Counted from the first letter of the stretch, positions 25,064 through 33,514 are shown. The stretch: 52,286 nt of DNA from Bacteroidales bacterium (GCA_949419965.1 CASPAC010000008.1:1-52286); one strand, 5' to 3'. The notes: generated by a model not told the origin, from the sequence alone. Numbers and translations: made by a program.

Positions 25064-26254
25064 TCAGACCTCGATGTCGACGTCGAACAACTCGTGCCAA
25101 GGAAGCCCCTGAGGTCCGAGCTCGGCGAGGAAAGGATCGGGATCGAACTCCTCGACGTTGAAGACGCCGGCACCGCGCCAAAGCCCCTTGGCCCACATCG
25201 AGGCACCCAGAGCGGCGGGGACGCCGGTGGTGAAGCTGACGGCCTGCGTACCGGTCTCCTTGAAAGCGGTCTCGTGGTCGCAGTTGTTATAGATATAGTA
25301 GGTGCGCTCCCTGCCGTCCTTGACGCCGCGGATGCGGCAGCCGATGGAGGTCTGACCGTGGTAATTGGCGCCCAACGACTTGGGATCGGGCAACACGGCC
25401 TTGAGGAACTGAATGGGGACGATCTCGACGCCGTTGTAGATGATCGGGTCGATGCGGGCCATGCCGATGTTCTGAATGACGCGCAGGTGCGTGAGGTACT
25501 CCTGGCCGAAAGTCATCCAGAAACGGGCGCGCCGGATGGTGGGATAGTTCTTGACGAGCGACTCCAGCTCCTCGTGGTAGATGACGTAGGATTCGCGCTC
25601 GCCGATGCCAGGATAGTTCAGCGGCCGGTGTATCTCGTGGGGCTCGGTGACGACCCACTTGCCGTTCTCGTAGTAACGACCCTTCTGGGTGACCTCGCGG
25701 ATATTGATTTCGGGATTGAAATTGGTGGCGAAAGCCATGCCGTGGTTGCCGGCGTTGCAGTCGACGATGTCGAGGTAATGTATCTCGTCGAAATGGTGCT
25801 TGGCGGCATAGGCCGTGAAGATGGCCGTGACGCCCGGGTCGAAACCGCAGCCGAGGATGGCCGTGAGACCGGCGGCCTTGAAACGATCCTGATAGGCCCA
25901 CTGCCACGAATACTCGAAATGCGCCTCGTCCTTGGGCTCGTAGTTGGCCGTATCGAGGTAGTTGCACCCGCACTCGAGGCAGGCATCCATGATGGTGAGG
26001 TCCTGGTACGGCAGGGCGACGTTGACGACGATGTCGGGCTTGAACGCCCGGAACAATTCGCACAGCTCGGCGACGCTGTCGGCGTCGACCTGCGCGGTCT
26101 TGACCCGTCCCCCGCCGATGGCGGCGGCCACGGCATCGCATTTGGATTTGGTGCGGCTGGCGAGCATCACGTCGGTGAAGACGGGATTGGCGGCGATCTT
26201 CTGCGTGACGACCGTCCCGACACCCCCCGCGCCGATAATCAAGGCTTTACACAT
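25064..26254 (-). CDS. carboxynorspermidine synthase (saccharopine dehydrogenase family)
   Basis: A 396-residue NAD(P)-dependent enzyme. Rossmann loop GAGGVG at residues 8-13; then NVALPYQDLTIMDACL, YLDTANYEP and LGCGFDPGVT, typical of carboxy(nor)spermidine dehydrogenase, which resembles lysine-pathway saccharopine dehydrogenase. It condenses aspartate semialdehyde with putrescine or diaminopropane and reduces the product; NspC then decarboxylates it. Presence of NspC on the same strand makes this the better call than saccharopine dehydrogenase. Own promoter and terminator. Confidence 0.92.
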   Translation of the reverse strand: MCKALIIGAGGVGTVVTQKIAANPVFTDVMLASRTKSKCDAVAAAIGGGRVKTAQVDADSVAELCELFRAFKPDIVVNVALPYQDLTIMDACLECGCNYLDTANYEPKDEAHFEYSWQWAYQDRFKAAGLTAILGCGFDPGVTAIFTAYAAKHHFDEIHYLDIVDCNAGNHGMAFATNFNPEINIREVTQKGRYYENGKWVVTEPHEIHRPLNYPGIGERESYVIYHEELESLVKNYPTIRRARFWMTFGQEYLTHLRVIQNIGMARIDPIIYNGVEIVPIQFLKAVLPDPKSLGANYHGQTSIGCRIRGVKDGRERTYYIYNNCDHETAFKETGTQAVSFTTGVPAALGASMWAKGLWRGAGVFNVEEFDPDPFLAELGPQGLPWHELFDVDIEV

Positions 26255-26297
26255 AAACGATATGATTTATAGAAACTGATTTTGCGGTTGACGCCTA

Positions 26298-26329
26298 CAA
26301 AAATAGGCGTTTTATTTTGGTAAAACAAA
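26298..26329 (-). promoter_or_regulatory. promoter of the carboxynorspermidine synthase gene
   Basis: Minus strand: TTTG (26326-26329), 20 bases, TATTTTTG (26298-26305). The -7 box lies in the loop of an inverted repeat ACGCCTA/TAGGCGT (26291-26297 and 26304-26310), so folding or a bound protein could mask it. Confidence 0.75.
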
Positions 26330-26346
26330 AATAATCCATACATTTG
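26316..26346 (+). promoter_or_regulatory. promoter of tRNA-Lys
   Basis: TTTG (26316-26319), 19 bases, TACATTTG (26339-26346). It overlaps head to head with the minus-strand promoter at 26298-26329. Confidence 0.75.
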
Positions 26347-26386
26347 CACCACCAAAAAGGGCGCCATGCCCCGATTGGCACACGGA

Positions 26387-26462
26387 GAATCCGTAGCTCA
26401 GCAGGTAGAGCACAACACTTTTAATGTTGGGGTCCTGGGTTCGAGCCCCAGCGGGTTCACCA
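26387..26462 (+). tRNA. tRNA-Lys (TTT)
   Basis: Acceptor GAATCCG (26387-26393) pairs with CGGGTTC (26452-26458) with one G-T wobble; discriminator A at 26459; CCA encoded. Anticodon stem CAACA/TGTTG with loop CTTTTAA, anticodon TTT at 26420-26422. T-arm GGTTCGAGCC. Its last 16 bases recur at 26624-26639 in a tandem duplication. Confidence 0.97.
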
Positions 26463-26603
26463 AAATTCAAACCGTTCTCTTAGGAGGACGGTTTTTTGCT
26501 TTCATGAAGCCGGGATGCGGGGCTCTCACCTGCGGTTACCTCCTTGCCGAAACCCTGCACCGCCCTGCGGGCGACGGCAGCGGCGCGTCGGTGAGGATCG
26601 ACC
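26447..26603. repeat. tandem repeat unit 1 (tRNA-Lys 3' end, terminator and flank)
   Basis: About 157 bases starting in the T-arm of tRNA-Lys (CCCAGCGGGTTCACCA) and running through the terminator and a GC-rich flank to GGATCGACC. It is nearly identical to unit 2, offset 177-178 bases. The 20-base spacer contains GGTCGACGTTCGACC (26608-26622), a perfect inverted repeat. No gene is supported in 26463-26823; apparent short ORFs are repeat artefacts. Confidence 0.88.
26472..26497 (+). terminator. terminator of tRNA-Lys
   Basis: CCGTTCTC (26472-26479) pairs with GAGGACGG (26484-26491), followed by TTTTTT. Confidence 0.85.
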
Positions 26604-26623
26604 AAGAGGTCGACGTTCGACCA

Positions 26624-26781
26624 CCCAGCGGGTTCACCAAAATTCAAACCGTTCTCTATCGGAGGACGGTTTTTTGCTTTCATGAAGCCGGGATACAGGA
26701 CTCTCACCTGCGGTTACCTCCTTGCCGAAACCCTGCACCGCCCTGCGGGCGACGGCAGCGGCGCGTCGGTGAGGATCGACC
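26624..26781. repeat. tandem repeat unit 2, without the tRNA body
   Basis: Begins with the same 16 tRNA-Lys 3' bases as unit 1 and matches it with only a few substitutions and a one-base insertion in the terminator loop. No acceptor or anticodon arm precedes it, so it is a tRNA 3'-end copy as left by integration-type events or by tandem duplication. Confidence 0.88.
26649..26675 (+). terminator. second copy of the tRNA-Lys terminator
   Basis: CCGTTCTC (26649-26656) pairs with GAGGACGG (26662-26669), followed by TTTTTT. The loop differs from copy 1 by one inserted base. Confidence 0.75.
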
Positions 26782-26823
26782 GAAACATCCGGCCGGCCCA
26801 CGGCGGACGCACTTCCGCCCGAA

Positions 26824-27582
26824 CTATTCCCGGTTCGGATCTTCCCCGCTCTCTTTCCAACGACGCAGTTCGTCCATATATCCGGCAGTGATGACACCCG
26901 AAGGCAAGGCGATGATGGCGACACCGAACAGAGACGATAGCATAGACACGACCCGTCCGACATCGGTAACGGGGCAGAGATCGCCGTAACCGACCGTAGT
27001 CAGAGTGACCGTCGACCAATAGAGCGCATCGAAAAACGAACGGAAAGTCGCGACGCCGGTTTCGGGGTTCACATGAGGTTCGGCATTGAACATCACCAGC
27101 GCCGTAATGAAAATATAGAAAAGCGCGACCATCAATACGGAAAGCAGAACATGACGCTCCCGGTGCATGACCTTCATAAAAACAGCCACCTTATCGGAAT
27201 AACGGAAGATTTTGAGGACGCGCACGATTTTCAGCAACCTCGTCAAGCGCAGCAGCTTGAATTGGGAACTTATCAGATTCAGCCCGGGCAAGATCGAGAG
27301 CAAGTCGATGACGGCCATGGGCGTGAACGGATAAATCAAGAAGGAAAGCCGTCCTTTCCCCAGCAGCATGTCGGAGGTAAACCAGCGCCCCGCATAATCC
27401 AGCACGAATGCAATGACGCTGACCGTCTCAAGAATCCGGAATATCGGATAATCATCGACGAACATCAACGGGACGATGCTTGCAACGATCATTGCAAGCA
27501 TATACCAATCATAAATGCGACTCCACCGCATGCCTTTCCGGTCGCGGTCGACCAGGTCGAAAATCTGTTTGCGCAACTTCAT
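26824..27582 (-). CDS. voltage-gated potassium channel (6-TM)
   Basis: A 252-residue ion-channel subunit. Six hydrophobic segments; an S4-like helix with repeated Arg/Lys (RLTRLLKIVRVLKIFR, about 112-127); pore selectivity filter TVGYGD at 196-201; and S6 ending in a short C-tail. Tetrameric inner-membrane K+ channel gated by membrane potential, KvAP-like. No cytosolic RCK or cyclic-nucleotide domain. The ATG at 27582 is chosen because it precedes the first amphipathic helix; the open frame upstream is the shadow of the next gene. Confidence 0.9.
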   Translation of the reverse strand: MKLRKQIFDLVDRDRKGMRWSRIYDWYMLAMIVASIVPLMFVDDYPIFRILETVSVIAFVLDYAGRWFTSDMLLGKGRLSFLIYPFTPMAVIDLLSILPGLNLISSQFKLLRLTRLLKIVRVLKIFRYSDKVAVFMKVMHRERHVLLSVLMVALFYIFITALVMFNAEPHVNPETGVATFRSFFDALYWSTVTLTTVGYGDLCPVTDVGRVVSMLSSLFGVAIIALPSGVITAGYMDELRRWKESGEDPNRE

Positions 27583-27643
27583 GCTACGTTTGAATTTGAA
27601 CGGATACAAAAGCCCTGTCCGGAGGGCGGTTCCCAAGCAAGAA

Positions 27644-28054
27644 CTACTCCACCTCCACCTCGACGAAGAGCCGGAAGCGGCCGTCGGGCGCGAAGCGCAG
27701 ATCGACGGGTTTGAACTGCCAGCCCCGTTCGCCGCGCGAATCGAAAGTGAGTTCGACGGCATGGGCGGCACCGGGCACGAAAGGCTCGGAACCGAACGCA
27801 AGGGAAGTGCATCCGCAACTCCGCTCGTAACCGACGATGACAAGCGGGCGGGAAGAACGGTTTTCGAACCACAGACGCGAAACGGCGATTTCGCCGGAAC
27901 GCAAACGCCCCAGCCGCACGGTATCGCAGCCGCCGGCAGCAAGCAGCGAATCGGTCAGAACGATGACGCGCCCCTTGGGCCTGACCGAAGCGGACGGAGA
28001 ACCGCAGGCACCGCAAAAAACGGCCGCCACGAGAAGAAGCGCAACGCGGAACAT
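27644..28054 (-). CDS. DUF1573 lipoprotein
   Basis: A 136-residue protein with a lipoprotein signal (FRVALLLVAAVFCGAC, lipobox Cys near residue 17) and a DUF1573 beta-sandwich (ASPM-SPD-2-Hydin-like): FxNRSSRPLVIVGYERSCGCTS, carrying the family's SCGCT motif. A periplasm-facing or surface lipoprotein of unknown function, very common in Bacteroidetes. It starts 8 bases after the NusB stop, so it is co-transcribed. Confidence 0.85.
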   Translation of the reverse strand: MFRVALLLVAAVFCGACGSPSASVRPKGRVIVLTDSLLAAGGCDTVRLGRLRSGEIAVSRLWFENRSSRPLVIVGYERSCGCTSLAFGSEPFVPGAAHAVELTFDSRGERGWQFKPVDLRFAPDGRFRLFVEVEVE

Positions 28055-28062
28055 AGGGCCCG

Positions 28063-28998
28063 TCAGATCAAACCGCGGCCCGATTTTCTGATACGCCCCT
28101 CGGCCGTGAGCGACTCGACGATCTTGTCGAGCACACCGTTGATGAAGGTGCTGCTGCCGGGGGTGGAGTAGAACTTCGAAATCTCGATCCACTCGTCGAG
28201 CGTGACCTTCACGGGAATGGAGGGGAACTCGGTGAGCTCGGCCATGGCGGTGCCGATGATGAGGTTGTCCATGAAGACGATACGCTCGACGTCCCAGTTG
28301 GAGGTGAACTTCTCGATGTAGTCCTGGTACTTGTCGTAGTTGACCAGCGACTTCTCGAAAAGCGTTTTGACGAAGACGGGATCGTCGTCGGACTTGAACT
28401 TGGGAGCGATCTTCAACTCGGAATGCGACGGCTTCAGCATCGAAAGGGTCCGCAAAACGAGCACCAGCACATAGGGCAGGTCGTCGTTCCAAAGGATGGA
28501 GATCTCTTCCAACAGATCGTCCAGCGCATCGCATGTCTGCATCTCCTTGAAGAAATCTTCGACCAGGCGCCGGTCATCGTCGAACGAGCGCTCCCCGCGC
28601 GCCATGTAGTCCTGGAAATATTCGCTTTCGCACAGCTGTCCGTAAAGCGTACGGATGAAGTCGGGATGCTGCGCCCAACCCAGTTTGCGGGCGGCGAGGT
28701 GGTCATTGACGGCATCGCTGTTGGCGATGGTGCGGATGACCGCGTTGTCGACGAACTTGGTGTTGGGGTGAAGATCCTCGAACGTAGGCAGCTTCTTGGC
28801 CTTGGCGATCTCGATGCGCTGCCCGGCATACCGCGCCAACTCGACGGGAAGGGCCAGCATCAGAAAATAGAGATCGTAAGCCTTGTCGATGGAAGCCATG
28901 AGCGTCTTCTCGGAAGCGATCATGTTGTCGGCATCGGACTTGAGATGGGCGAACAGCGCCTTGGCGACCTTGATACGGAGTAATCTTCTGCTCAACAT
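28063..28998 (-). CDS. nusB: transcription antitermination protein NusB, long Bacteroidetes form
   Basis: A 311-residue NusB-family protein: N-terminal MLSRRLLRIKVAKALFA (the RRxxRxxAxQ-like boxA-binding region) and C-terminal VFMDNLIIGTAMAELTEFPSIPVKVTLDEWIEISKFYSTPGSSTFINGVLD, which is the typical NusB end. About twice the length of E. coli NusB because of an insertion in the middle, usual for this phylum. Role: with NusE/S10 it binds boxA RNA for rRNA antitermination. First gene of a two-gene unit with the DUF1573 lipoprotein. Confidence 0.88.
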   Translation of the reverse strand: MLSRRLLRIKVAKALFAHLKSDADNMIASEKTLMASIDKAYDLYFLMLALPVELARYAGQRIEIAKAKKLPTFEDLHPNTKFVDNAVIRTIANSDAVNDHLAARKLGWAQHPDFIRTLYGQLCESEYFQDYMARGERSFDDDRRLVEDFFKEMQTCDALDDLLEEISILWNDDLPYVLVLVLRTLSMLKPSHSELKIAPKFKSDDDPVFVKTLFEKSLVNYDKYQDYIEKFTSNWDVERIVFMDNLIIGTAMAELTEFPSIPVKVTLDEWIEISKFYSTPGSSTFINGVLDKIVESLTAEGRIRKSGRGLI

Positions 28999-29024
28999 AG
29001 ATGCAAGAACGTTTTGAACGGCCG

Positions 29025-29032
29025 CAAAAGTA
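29025..29032 (-). promoter_or_regulatory. -7 box of nusB
   Basis: TACTTTTG on the minus strand, 26 bases before the ATG; the -33 is weak. Confidence 0.6.
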
Positions 29033-29186
29033 CAATTAAAAATCAACAATCGGAAATGCCGCGGCGGAAATATTTCGCTGCGGCGGCACCCGACCCGAGC
29101 GGGCCGTTCAGGCCGGACGACTCCCCGAAAAGAAGCACCGGACAATTTTTAATTCCCCGATTCCCGTTCTTAATCTTTAATTTCAC

Positions 29187-29194
29187 TACCTTTG
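29187..29194 (+). promoter_or_regulatory. -7 box of the BaiN-like gene
   Basis: TACCTTTG ends only 7 bases before the ATG at 29202, so the mRNA would be leaderless or nearly so. No good -33. Confidence 0.55.
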
Positions 29195-29201
29195 CACCCG
29201 T

Positions 29202-30488
29202 ATGGAACAAACGGAAACAACACAACCGGCCGAACGGCTGCCCTACGACGTTGTTGTCGTGGGTGCGGGCGCGGCGGGCATGATGGCGGCAGGCACGGCG
29301 GCGCGGAGCGGCAAACGGGTCCTGCTGCTGGAAAAAATGGAGAAATCGGGCCGCAAGGTACGCATAACGGGCAAAGGCCGCTGCAACGTGACCAACGCCC
29401 GGCCGGCGGAGGAGTTCGCCGAGCAAGTACGCACCAACGCCGCTTTCTTCGCTCCGGCATTCGCGGAATTCAACAACCGGGCGACGATCCGCTTCTTCGA
29501 ACGCCAAGGCGTGAAACTCGATATCGAACGCGGCGAACGCGTCTTCCCGAAAAGCGGCAAGGCCTGGGACATTGCCAACGCTCTGCTGGACTACTGCGTG
29601 GACAACGGCGTGAAGATCCGCTATGAAACGCGCGTGACGGAGATCATGACGCTGGGCGACCGCGTATTCGGCGTGCGCTATGTCAACAAGCGGGGCTTCG
29701 AACGCAAGGAGGAGTGCGACCGCGTGATCGTGGCGACGGGCGGGGTCTCCTACCCCGCCACCGGTTCGACGGGCGACGGCTACGCCTTCGCCGCCGACCT
29801 GGGCCACACGGTCGAACCGCTGCGGCCGTCGCTGACGCCGCTGGTGACGCCGCATCCGCAGATGAAATACCTGCACGGACTGCTGCTGCGCAACGTGAAA
29901 GCCGTGCTTTACATCGACAACGAACCCATACGCGAGGAGTTCGGCGAAATAGGCTTCTCGGAGCGCGGCATCGAAGGAGCCGTGGCTCTGCGCATGAGCC
30001 GCGACGCGGTGGACGCACTGATCGACGGGCAGAAGGTGAAGATCGTACTGGACCTCAAACCCGCGCTGACCGAAGAGATGCTGCGCGAACGCATCGCCCG
30101 CGAACGGGCGGAGATGGCGCCCACCGAATTCTTCGGCGAACTGCTCCGCAAGCTGGTGCCCAAGGCACTGGTGATGCCGCTGGCGCAGGAGCTGGACATC
30201 CACTCGAAAAACTACGTCTCGAAAGTCACCGACGCCGAGATCGACCGGCTGATCCGCACGCTCAAGGGGCTGACTTTCCCCGTTACGGACTATGCCCCGT
30301 TCGAATGCGCGGTGACCACGGCCGGCGGCGTATGCTGCGACGAAGTGAATCCCTACACGATGGAGTCGCGCAAAGTCCGCGGGCTCTATCTGGCGGGCGA
30401 AGTGCTCGACATCGACGCCAACACGGGCGGCTACAACCTGCAGATCGCATTCTCGACGGGTCGTCTGGCAGGCATGCTGAAAAAATAA
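29202..30488 (+). CDS. BaiN/HI0933-family FAD-dependent oxidoreductase
   Basis: A 428-residue flavoprotein. Dinucleotide-binding VVVVGAGAAGMMAA near residues 17-30, then EKMEKSGRKVRITGKGRCNVTN (family signature), VIVATGGVSYPATGSTGDGY, and the C-terminal GLYLAGEVLDIDANTGGYNLQIAFSTG FAD motif. Family proteins are soluble NAD(P)/FAD enzymes; one clostridial member (BaiN) acts in bile-acid dehydroxylation, but most members including this one have no known substrate. Followed 6 bases later by the 30495 gene. Confidence 0.92.
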   Translation: MEQTETTQPAERLPYDVVVVGAGAAGMMAAGTAARSGKRVLLLEKMEKSGRKVRITGKGRCNVTNARPAEEFAEQVRTNAAFFAPAFAEFNNRATIRFFERQGVKLDIERGERVFPKSGKAWDIANALLDYCVDNGVKIRYETRVTEIMTLGDRVFGVRYVNKRGFERKEECDRVIVATGGVSYPATGSTGDGYAFAADLGHTVEPLRPSLTPLVTPHPQMKYLHGLLLRNVKAVLYIDNEPIREEFGEIGFSERGIEGAVALRMSRDAVDALIDGQKVKIVLDLKPALTEEMLRERIARERAEMAPTEFFGELLRKLVPKALVMPLAQELDIHSKNYVSKVTDAEIDRLIRTLKGLTFPVTDYAPFECAVTTAGGVCCDEVNPYTMESRKVRGLYLAGEVLDIDANTGGYNLQIAFSTGRLAGMLKK

Positions 30489-30494
30489 CCGGAG

Positions 30495-31007
30495 ATGAAG
30501 CAGGCAGGGCATCGGCTGAAAGAAGGAGTGGCACGCGGCATGGCGGCCGTGGGCAGCCGGCTGGTCCGTGCCCGCCATTTCCGGGGGCACGGGGTGCACT
30601 CGCCGTTCGTCTATGCGCTGGTCCGGGAAGTATTCATGCGGAACGGGCTTCTGCCCGGCGACCGCGCGCTTTACGACGCCCTGCGGGGCGCGGGAGTGGC
30701 CGAACGGCGGGCCGTGCAGCTGCAAAATCTGGCGATCCATGCCGGTTACGCCACTTTTGGCCTGAATCGTGCGGATGGCGCGTTGGTCGTAGCGCTGCCC
30801 GGACTGCCGCAAGAAGAACTGCTGAAGCTGGCGGAAGAAGCGAAACGAACGGGGGCGACCGTGGCGATCATGACGCCCTGGGCGAAAAACGACCGGGCAG
30901 CTCTCTGCCGGGCACTGGTGGCGCAGCACGATTCGACCTCGGTGGACAACCGCGCCTACCTGCTGCTATTCAACAACGGGCTGCCGAAACAACACTTCGT
31001 ATTATAG
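30495..31007 (+). CDS. conserved hypothetical protein (methyltransferase-like fragment)
   Basis: A 170-residue protein. Residues 26-47 read HFRGHGVHSPFVYALVREV, a start found in Bacteroidetes class I SAM-dependent methyltransferases, but the glycine-rich SAM loop is missing and the protein is shorter than those enzymes, so it may be a non-catalytic relative. No membrane segment. Probably co-transcribed with the flavoprotein gene. Function unknown. Confidence 0.7.
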   Translation: MKQAGHRLKEGVARGMAAVGSRLVRARHFRGHGVHSPFVYALVREVFMRNGLLPGDRALYDALRGAGVAERRAVQLQNLAIHAGYATFGLNRADGALVVALPGLPQEELLKLAEEAKRTGATVAIMTPWAKNDRAALCRALVAQHDSTSVDNRAYLLLFNNGLPKQHFVL

Positions 31008-31105
31008 TTTCGGGGGGGGCAGGTCCGGAGCCCGGTTCATTCCGGCGTGCCGACCGAAAGACAGATACTCCGCAAGACAACGGAGACCGAAAAACACAAC
31101 CATCC

Positions 31106-31657
31106 ATGAAAGTATACACCAAAACCGGAGACAAGGGCATGACCTCGCTCATTGGCGGCGAACGGGTTTTCAAGACCGACAGCCGCGTGGAAGCCTACGG
31201 AACGGTCGACGAACTCTCCGCATTCGTGGCGCTGCTGACGGACCGGCTGCGCAAGGAAGCCGGCACGGGCGAACTGACGGACGATCTGAACCGGATACAG
31301 TCCCGCCTGATGATGGTCGAAGCGCTCCTTGCCGCAGGCGAAGCGGGCAGCGACAAGGTGGCACCGCTTTTGCCGGAATGCACCGGGTGGCTGGAACAAC
31401 GCATCGACGCAATGCAGGAGGCCCTGCCGGCGATCGACAAATTCACGCTCCCGGGCGGTCACGAAGCCGTTTCGCTGTGTCATGTCTGCCGGACGATATG
31501 CCGCAGGGCCGAACGCGCAGCCCTGCGTGCCGACCAGGAACACGGCGTAGACGCCACGGCGCTCGTCTGGCTCAACCGGCTGTCGGACTACTTCTATCTC
31601 CTGGGCCGTACGGTGGCGGCACGCTTCGGAGCGGAAGAAACGTTGTGGATTCCGTAA
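31106..31657 (+). CDS. cob(I)yrinic acid a,c-diamide / cobalamin adenosyltransferase, PduO type
   Basis: A 183-residue trimeric ATP:corrinoid adenosyltransferase. Seen: N-terminal ATP-binding KVYTKTGDKGMTSLIGGERVFK, YGTVDELSAFV, FTLPGG, CRTICRRAERA and LNRLSDYFYLLGR, all diagnostic. It makes adenosylcobalamin from Co(I) cobalamin and ATP for B12 enzymes in the cytoplasm. The ATG at 31106 gives the normal N-terminus. Other B12 genes are not nearby; the BtuB-sized receptor at 18510 is far away. Confidence 0.94.
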   Translation: MKVYTKTGDKGMTSLIGGERVFKTDSRVEAYGTVDELSAFVALLTDRLRKEAGTGELTDDLNRIQSRLMMVEALLAAGEAGSDKVAPLLPECTGWLEQRIDAMQEALPAIDKFTLPGGHEAVSLCHVCRTICRRAERAALRADQEHGVDATALVWLNRLSDYFYLLGRTVAARFGAEETLWIP

Positions 31658-31709
31658 CGCCGCCCGCGAGGGTCGGTGCCGGCGGCAGACCGATGTTTTG
31701 CGAAAAAGA

Positions 31710-31739
31710 TTTGTATTTCTCGATTTTTTTATACTTTTG
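31710..31739 (+). promoter_or_regulatory. promoter of the DUF2795-like gene
   Basis: TTTG (31710-31713), 18 bases, TACTTTTG (31732-31739); leader about 70 bases. Confidence 0.7.
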
Positions 31740-31816
31740 CAAACCGACCCCGGCCCGGACGGCAACCTGCGGCCGGAGACGAGCGAACGATTGAACGAAT
31801 TCTAAAACGCATAACT

Positions 31817-32038
31817 ATGTACTGGACGCTTGAACTGGCATCGAAACTCGAAGACGCTCCCTGGCCCGCGACCAAGGAGGAACTGATCGATTATGCCGTG
31901 CGCTCGGGAGCACCGCTGGAGGTGCTCGAGAACCTGCAGGAGATCGAGGACGAGGGCGAAATCTACGAATCGATCGAAGACATCTGGCCCGACTACCCCT
32001 CCAAAGACGACTTCTTCTTCAACGAGGAGGAGTATTAG
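31817..32038 (+). CDS. DUF2795 family small acidic protein
   Basis: A 73-residue very acidic protein: MYWTLELASKLEDAPWPATK, then EELIDYAVRSGAPLEVLENLQEIED, matching the Bacteroidetes DUF2795-type small proteins. No membrane segment. Function unknown. Strong own promoter and terminator suggest an abundant single-gene transcript. Confidence 0.85.
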   Translation: MYWTLELASKLEDAPWPATKEELIDYAVRSGAPLEVLENLQEIEDEGEIYESIEDIWPDYPSKDDFFFNEEEY

Positions 32039-32060
32039 CGGACAAGACCCGCAACCGAAC

Positions 32061-32095
32061 AAAGAGCGATCCATCAAGGGTCGCTCTTTTTATTG
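32061..32095 (+). terminator. terminator of the DUF2795-like gene
   Basis: AAAGAGCGA (32061-32069) pairs with TCGCTCTTT (32081-32089), with a further CC/GG pairing in the loop; the T-rich tail continues to 32092. 32096-32320 then holds no supported gene and no good promoter for the recombinase. Confidence 0.85.
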
Positions 32096-32320
32096 TTCAA
32101 CGGGTTTTGCGACTGCTTTCGGACCGCACGCCCGACATTCAATCGGATAGTTGCGGACCTGCATCGGGGAGGGGCTGCGGCCCGTGCGGCTCCGGGAGCC
32201 CGTCCCAGAACAACAAAGAGCCCCTCACTGCGGCATAAAACGCCGGCCCCGCCCTGCCCCGGTTTCCGGCCGGCAGAACTCCGTTCCATGTTATTTTCGC
32301 GCAACCAAGAACGAAAAATC

Positions 32321-33514
32321 ATGGCAACAATCAAAATTGAACTGCGCCCATCGAAAGTCGAGGGCCGGGCGGGAACGGTCGTCTATCGGATAACCCATCT
32401 GCGGAAAATCAGACGCATAAAGACCTCCATCCGCCTGCATCCGGAAGAATGGAACGAAGAAACGGAGTGTGTCGTCTGCCAGAACGCCCGCACCTCCGCG
32501 ACACGAGCTAAAATCGACCGCGAATTCCGGAAACTGAAACACATTGTCAGACAGCTGGAAGACAGCCGGAAAACCTACTCCGCGGACGACATAGCAGACA
32601 GATACCGCTCTTCGGCCCGCGACATTTCGGTCGTGGATTTCATGCAGGAACGGATCATGCAGCTGAGAGATGCCCGCAGACTGGGGACGGCCCGCAACTA
32701 CGAACGGACCATGAACAGTTTCGCCAAGTACCTCGAAGAAACGGAGCTGCCGCTCGCAGCGCTGACCGAACGGGTCATCGACGGATACAACGGGTTTCTG
32801 ATCCGGCAGGGCCTGGTCCGCAACTCCATATCGTTTTACATGCGTGTCCTGCGGGCCGTTTACAACCGCGCCGTAAAACAACGCCTCGTAGAACAATGCT
32901 ACCCGTTCCAGAACGTATACACCGGAATCGACCGCACGCAAAAGAAAGCCGTCGACGAAAAGATCGTACTGCAACTTTTCCGACTCGACCTGCGGCACTC
33001 GCCGGCGCTGGCGCTGACCCGCGACCTGTTCGTTTTCAGCTACTGCACGCGCGGAATGGCGTTCGTCGACATGGCCTATCTGCGAAAAACGGACCTCCGC
33101 AACGGGAACATATATTATGCGCGCCGAAAAACACAACGGCAACTGTGTGTCCGCATAGAACCGAACATCCGACGGATCATCGACAAATATGCCGGCAATC
33201 CGTCTCCCTACGTATTCCCGATATTGAAAACCGAAGATGCGGCGAAGGCCTATTCGCAATACCAGACAGCGCTGAACTATCACAACCGGCAGCTGAAAAG
33301 ACTCGCCGGCATGCTGCATCTCGAAAGCGGACTTTCATCCTATACGGCCCGCCACAGCTGGGCGGTGGCCGCGCGCAATCGCAACATACCGATCTCCGTC
33401 ATCAGCGCAGGCATGGGCCATTCGTCGGAGCGAACGACGCAGATTTATCTGACAATGCTGGACAATTCGGTGATAGACTCGGCCAATCGGCTGATTACGG
33501 CCTCGATCAGATAG
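32321..33514 (+). CDS. tyrosine site-specific recombinase, probable promoter invertase
   Basis: A 397-residue integrase-family protein of the Bacteroidetes type: N-terminal Arm-like domain (1-100), core-binding SAM-like domain (about 101-205) and catalytic domain. Catalytic residues seen: Arg244 (YCTRGMAF), Lys270, Arg344 (SYTARHSWA), His367 (GMGHSSERTTQIY) and nucleophile Tyr376. The HxxR histidine is Tyr341, usual for this subgroup. Such enzymes (for example Tsr15/Tsr19 of B. fragilis) often invert an adjacent DNA segment. Its stop is 3 bases before the left inverted repeat, so the segment at 33518-33810 is the obvious substrate. ATG 32321 is preferred over 32288 because it opens the family N-terminus. 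Confidence 0.93.
   Translation: MATIKIELRPSKVEGRAGTVVYRITHLRKIRRIKTSIRLHPEEWNEETECVVCQNARTSATRAKIDREFRKLKHIVRQLEDSRKTYSADDIADRYRSSARDISVVDFMQERIMQLRDARRLGTARNYERTMNSFAKYLEETELPLAALTERVIDGYNGFLIRQGLVRNSISFYMRVLRAVYNRAVKQRLVEQCYPFQNVYTGIDRTQKKAVDEKIVLQLFRLDLRHSPALALTRDLFVFSYCTRGMAFVDMAYLRKTDLRNGNIYYARRKTQRQLCVRIEPNIRRIIDKYAGNPSPYVFPILKTEDAAKAYSQYQTALNYHNRQLKRLAGMLHLESGLSSYTARHSWAVAARNRNIPISVISAGMGHSSERTTQIYLTMLDNSVIDSANRLITASIR

Noticed and set aside
26463..26823. Short ORFs on both strands after tRNA-Lys
   Set aside because: They coincide with the duplicated non-coding unit, change frame between copies and resemble no protein; treated as artefacts.
32288..33514. Recombinase as the integrase of a conjugative or prophage element
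   Set aside because: No phage, transfer or excision genes are adjacent, and its stop abuts the inverted repeat of a promoter segment, so local inversion is the simpler role.
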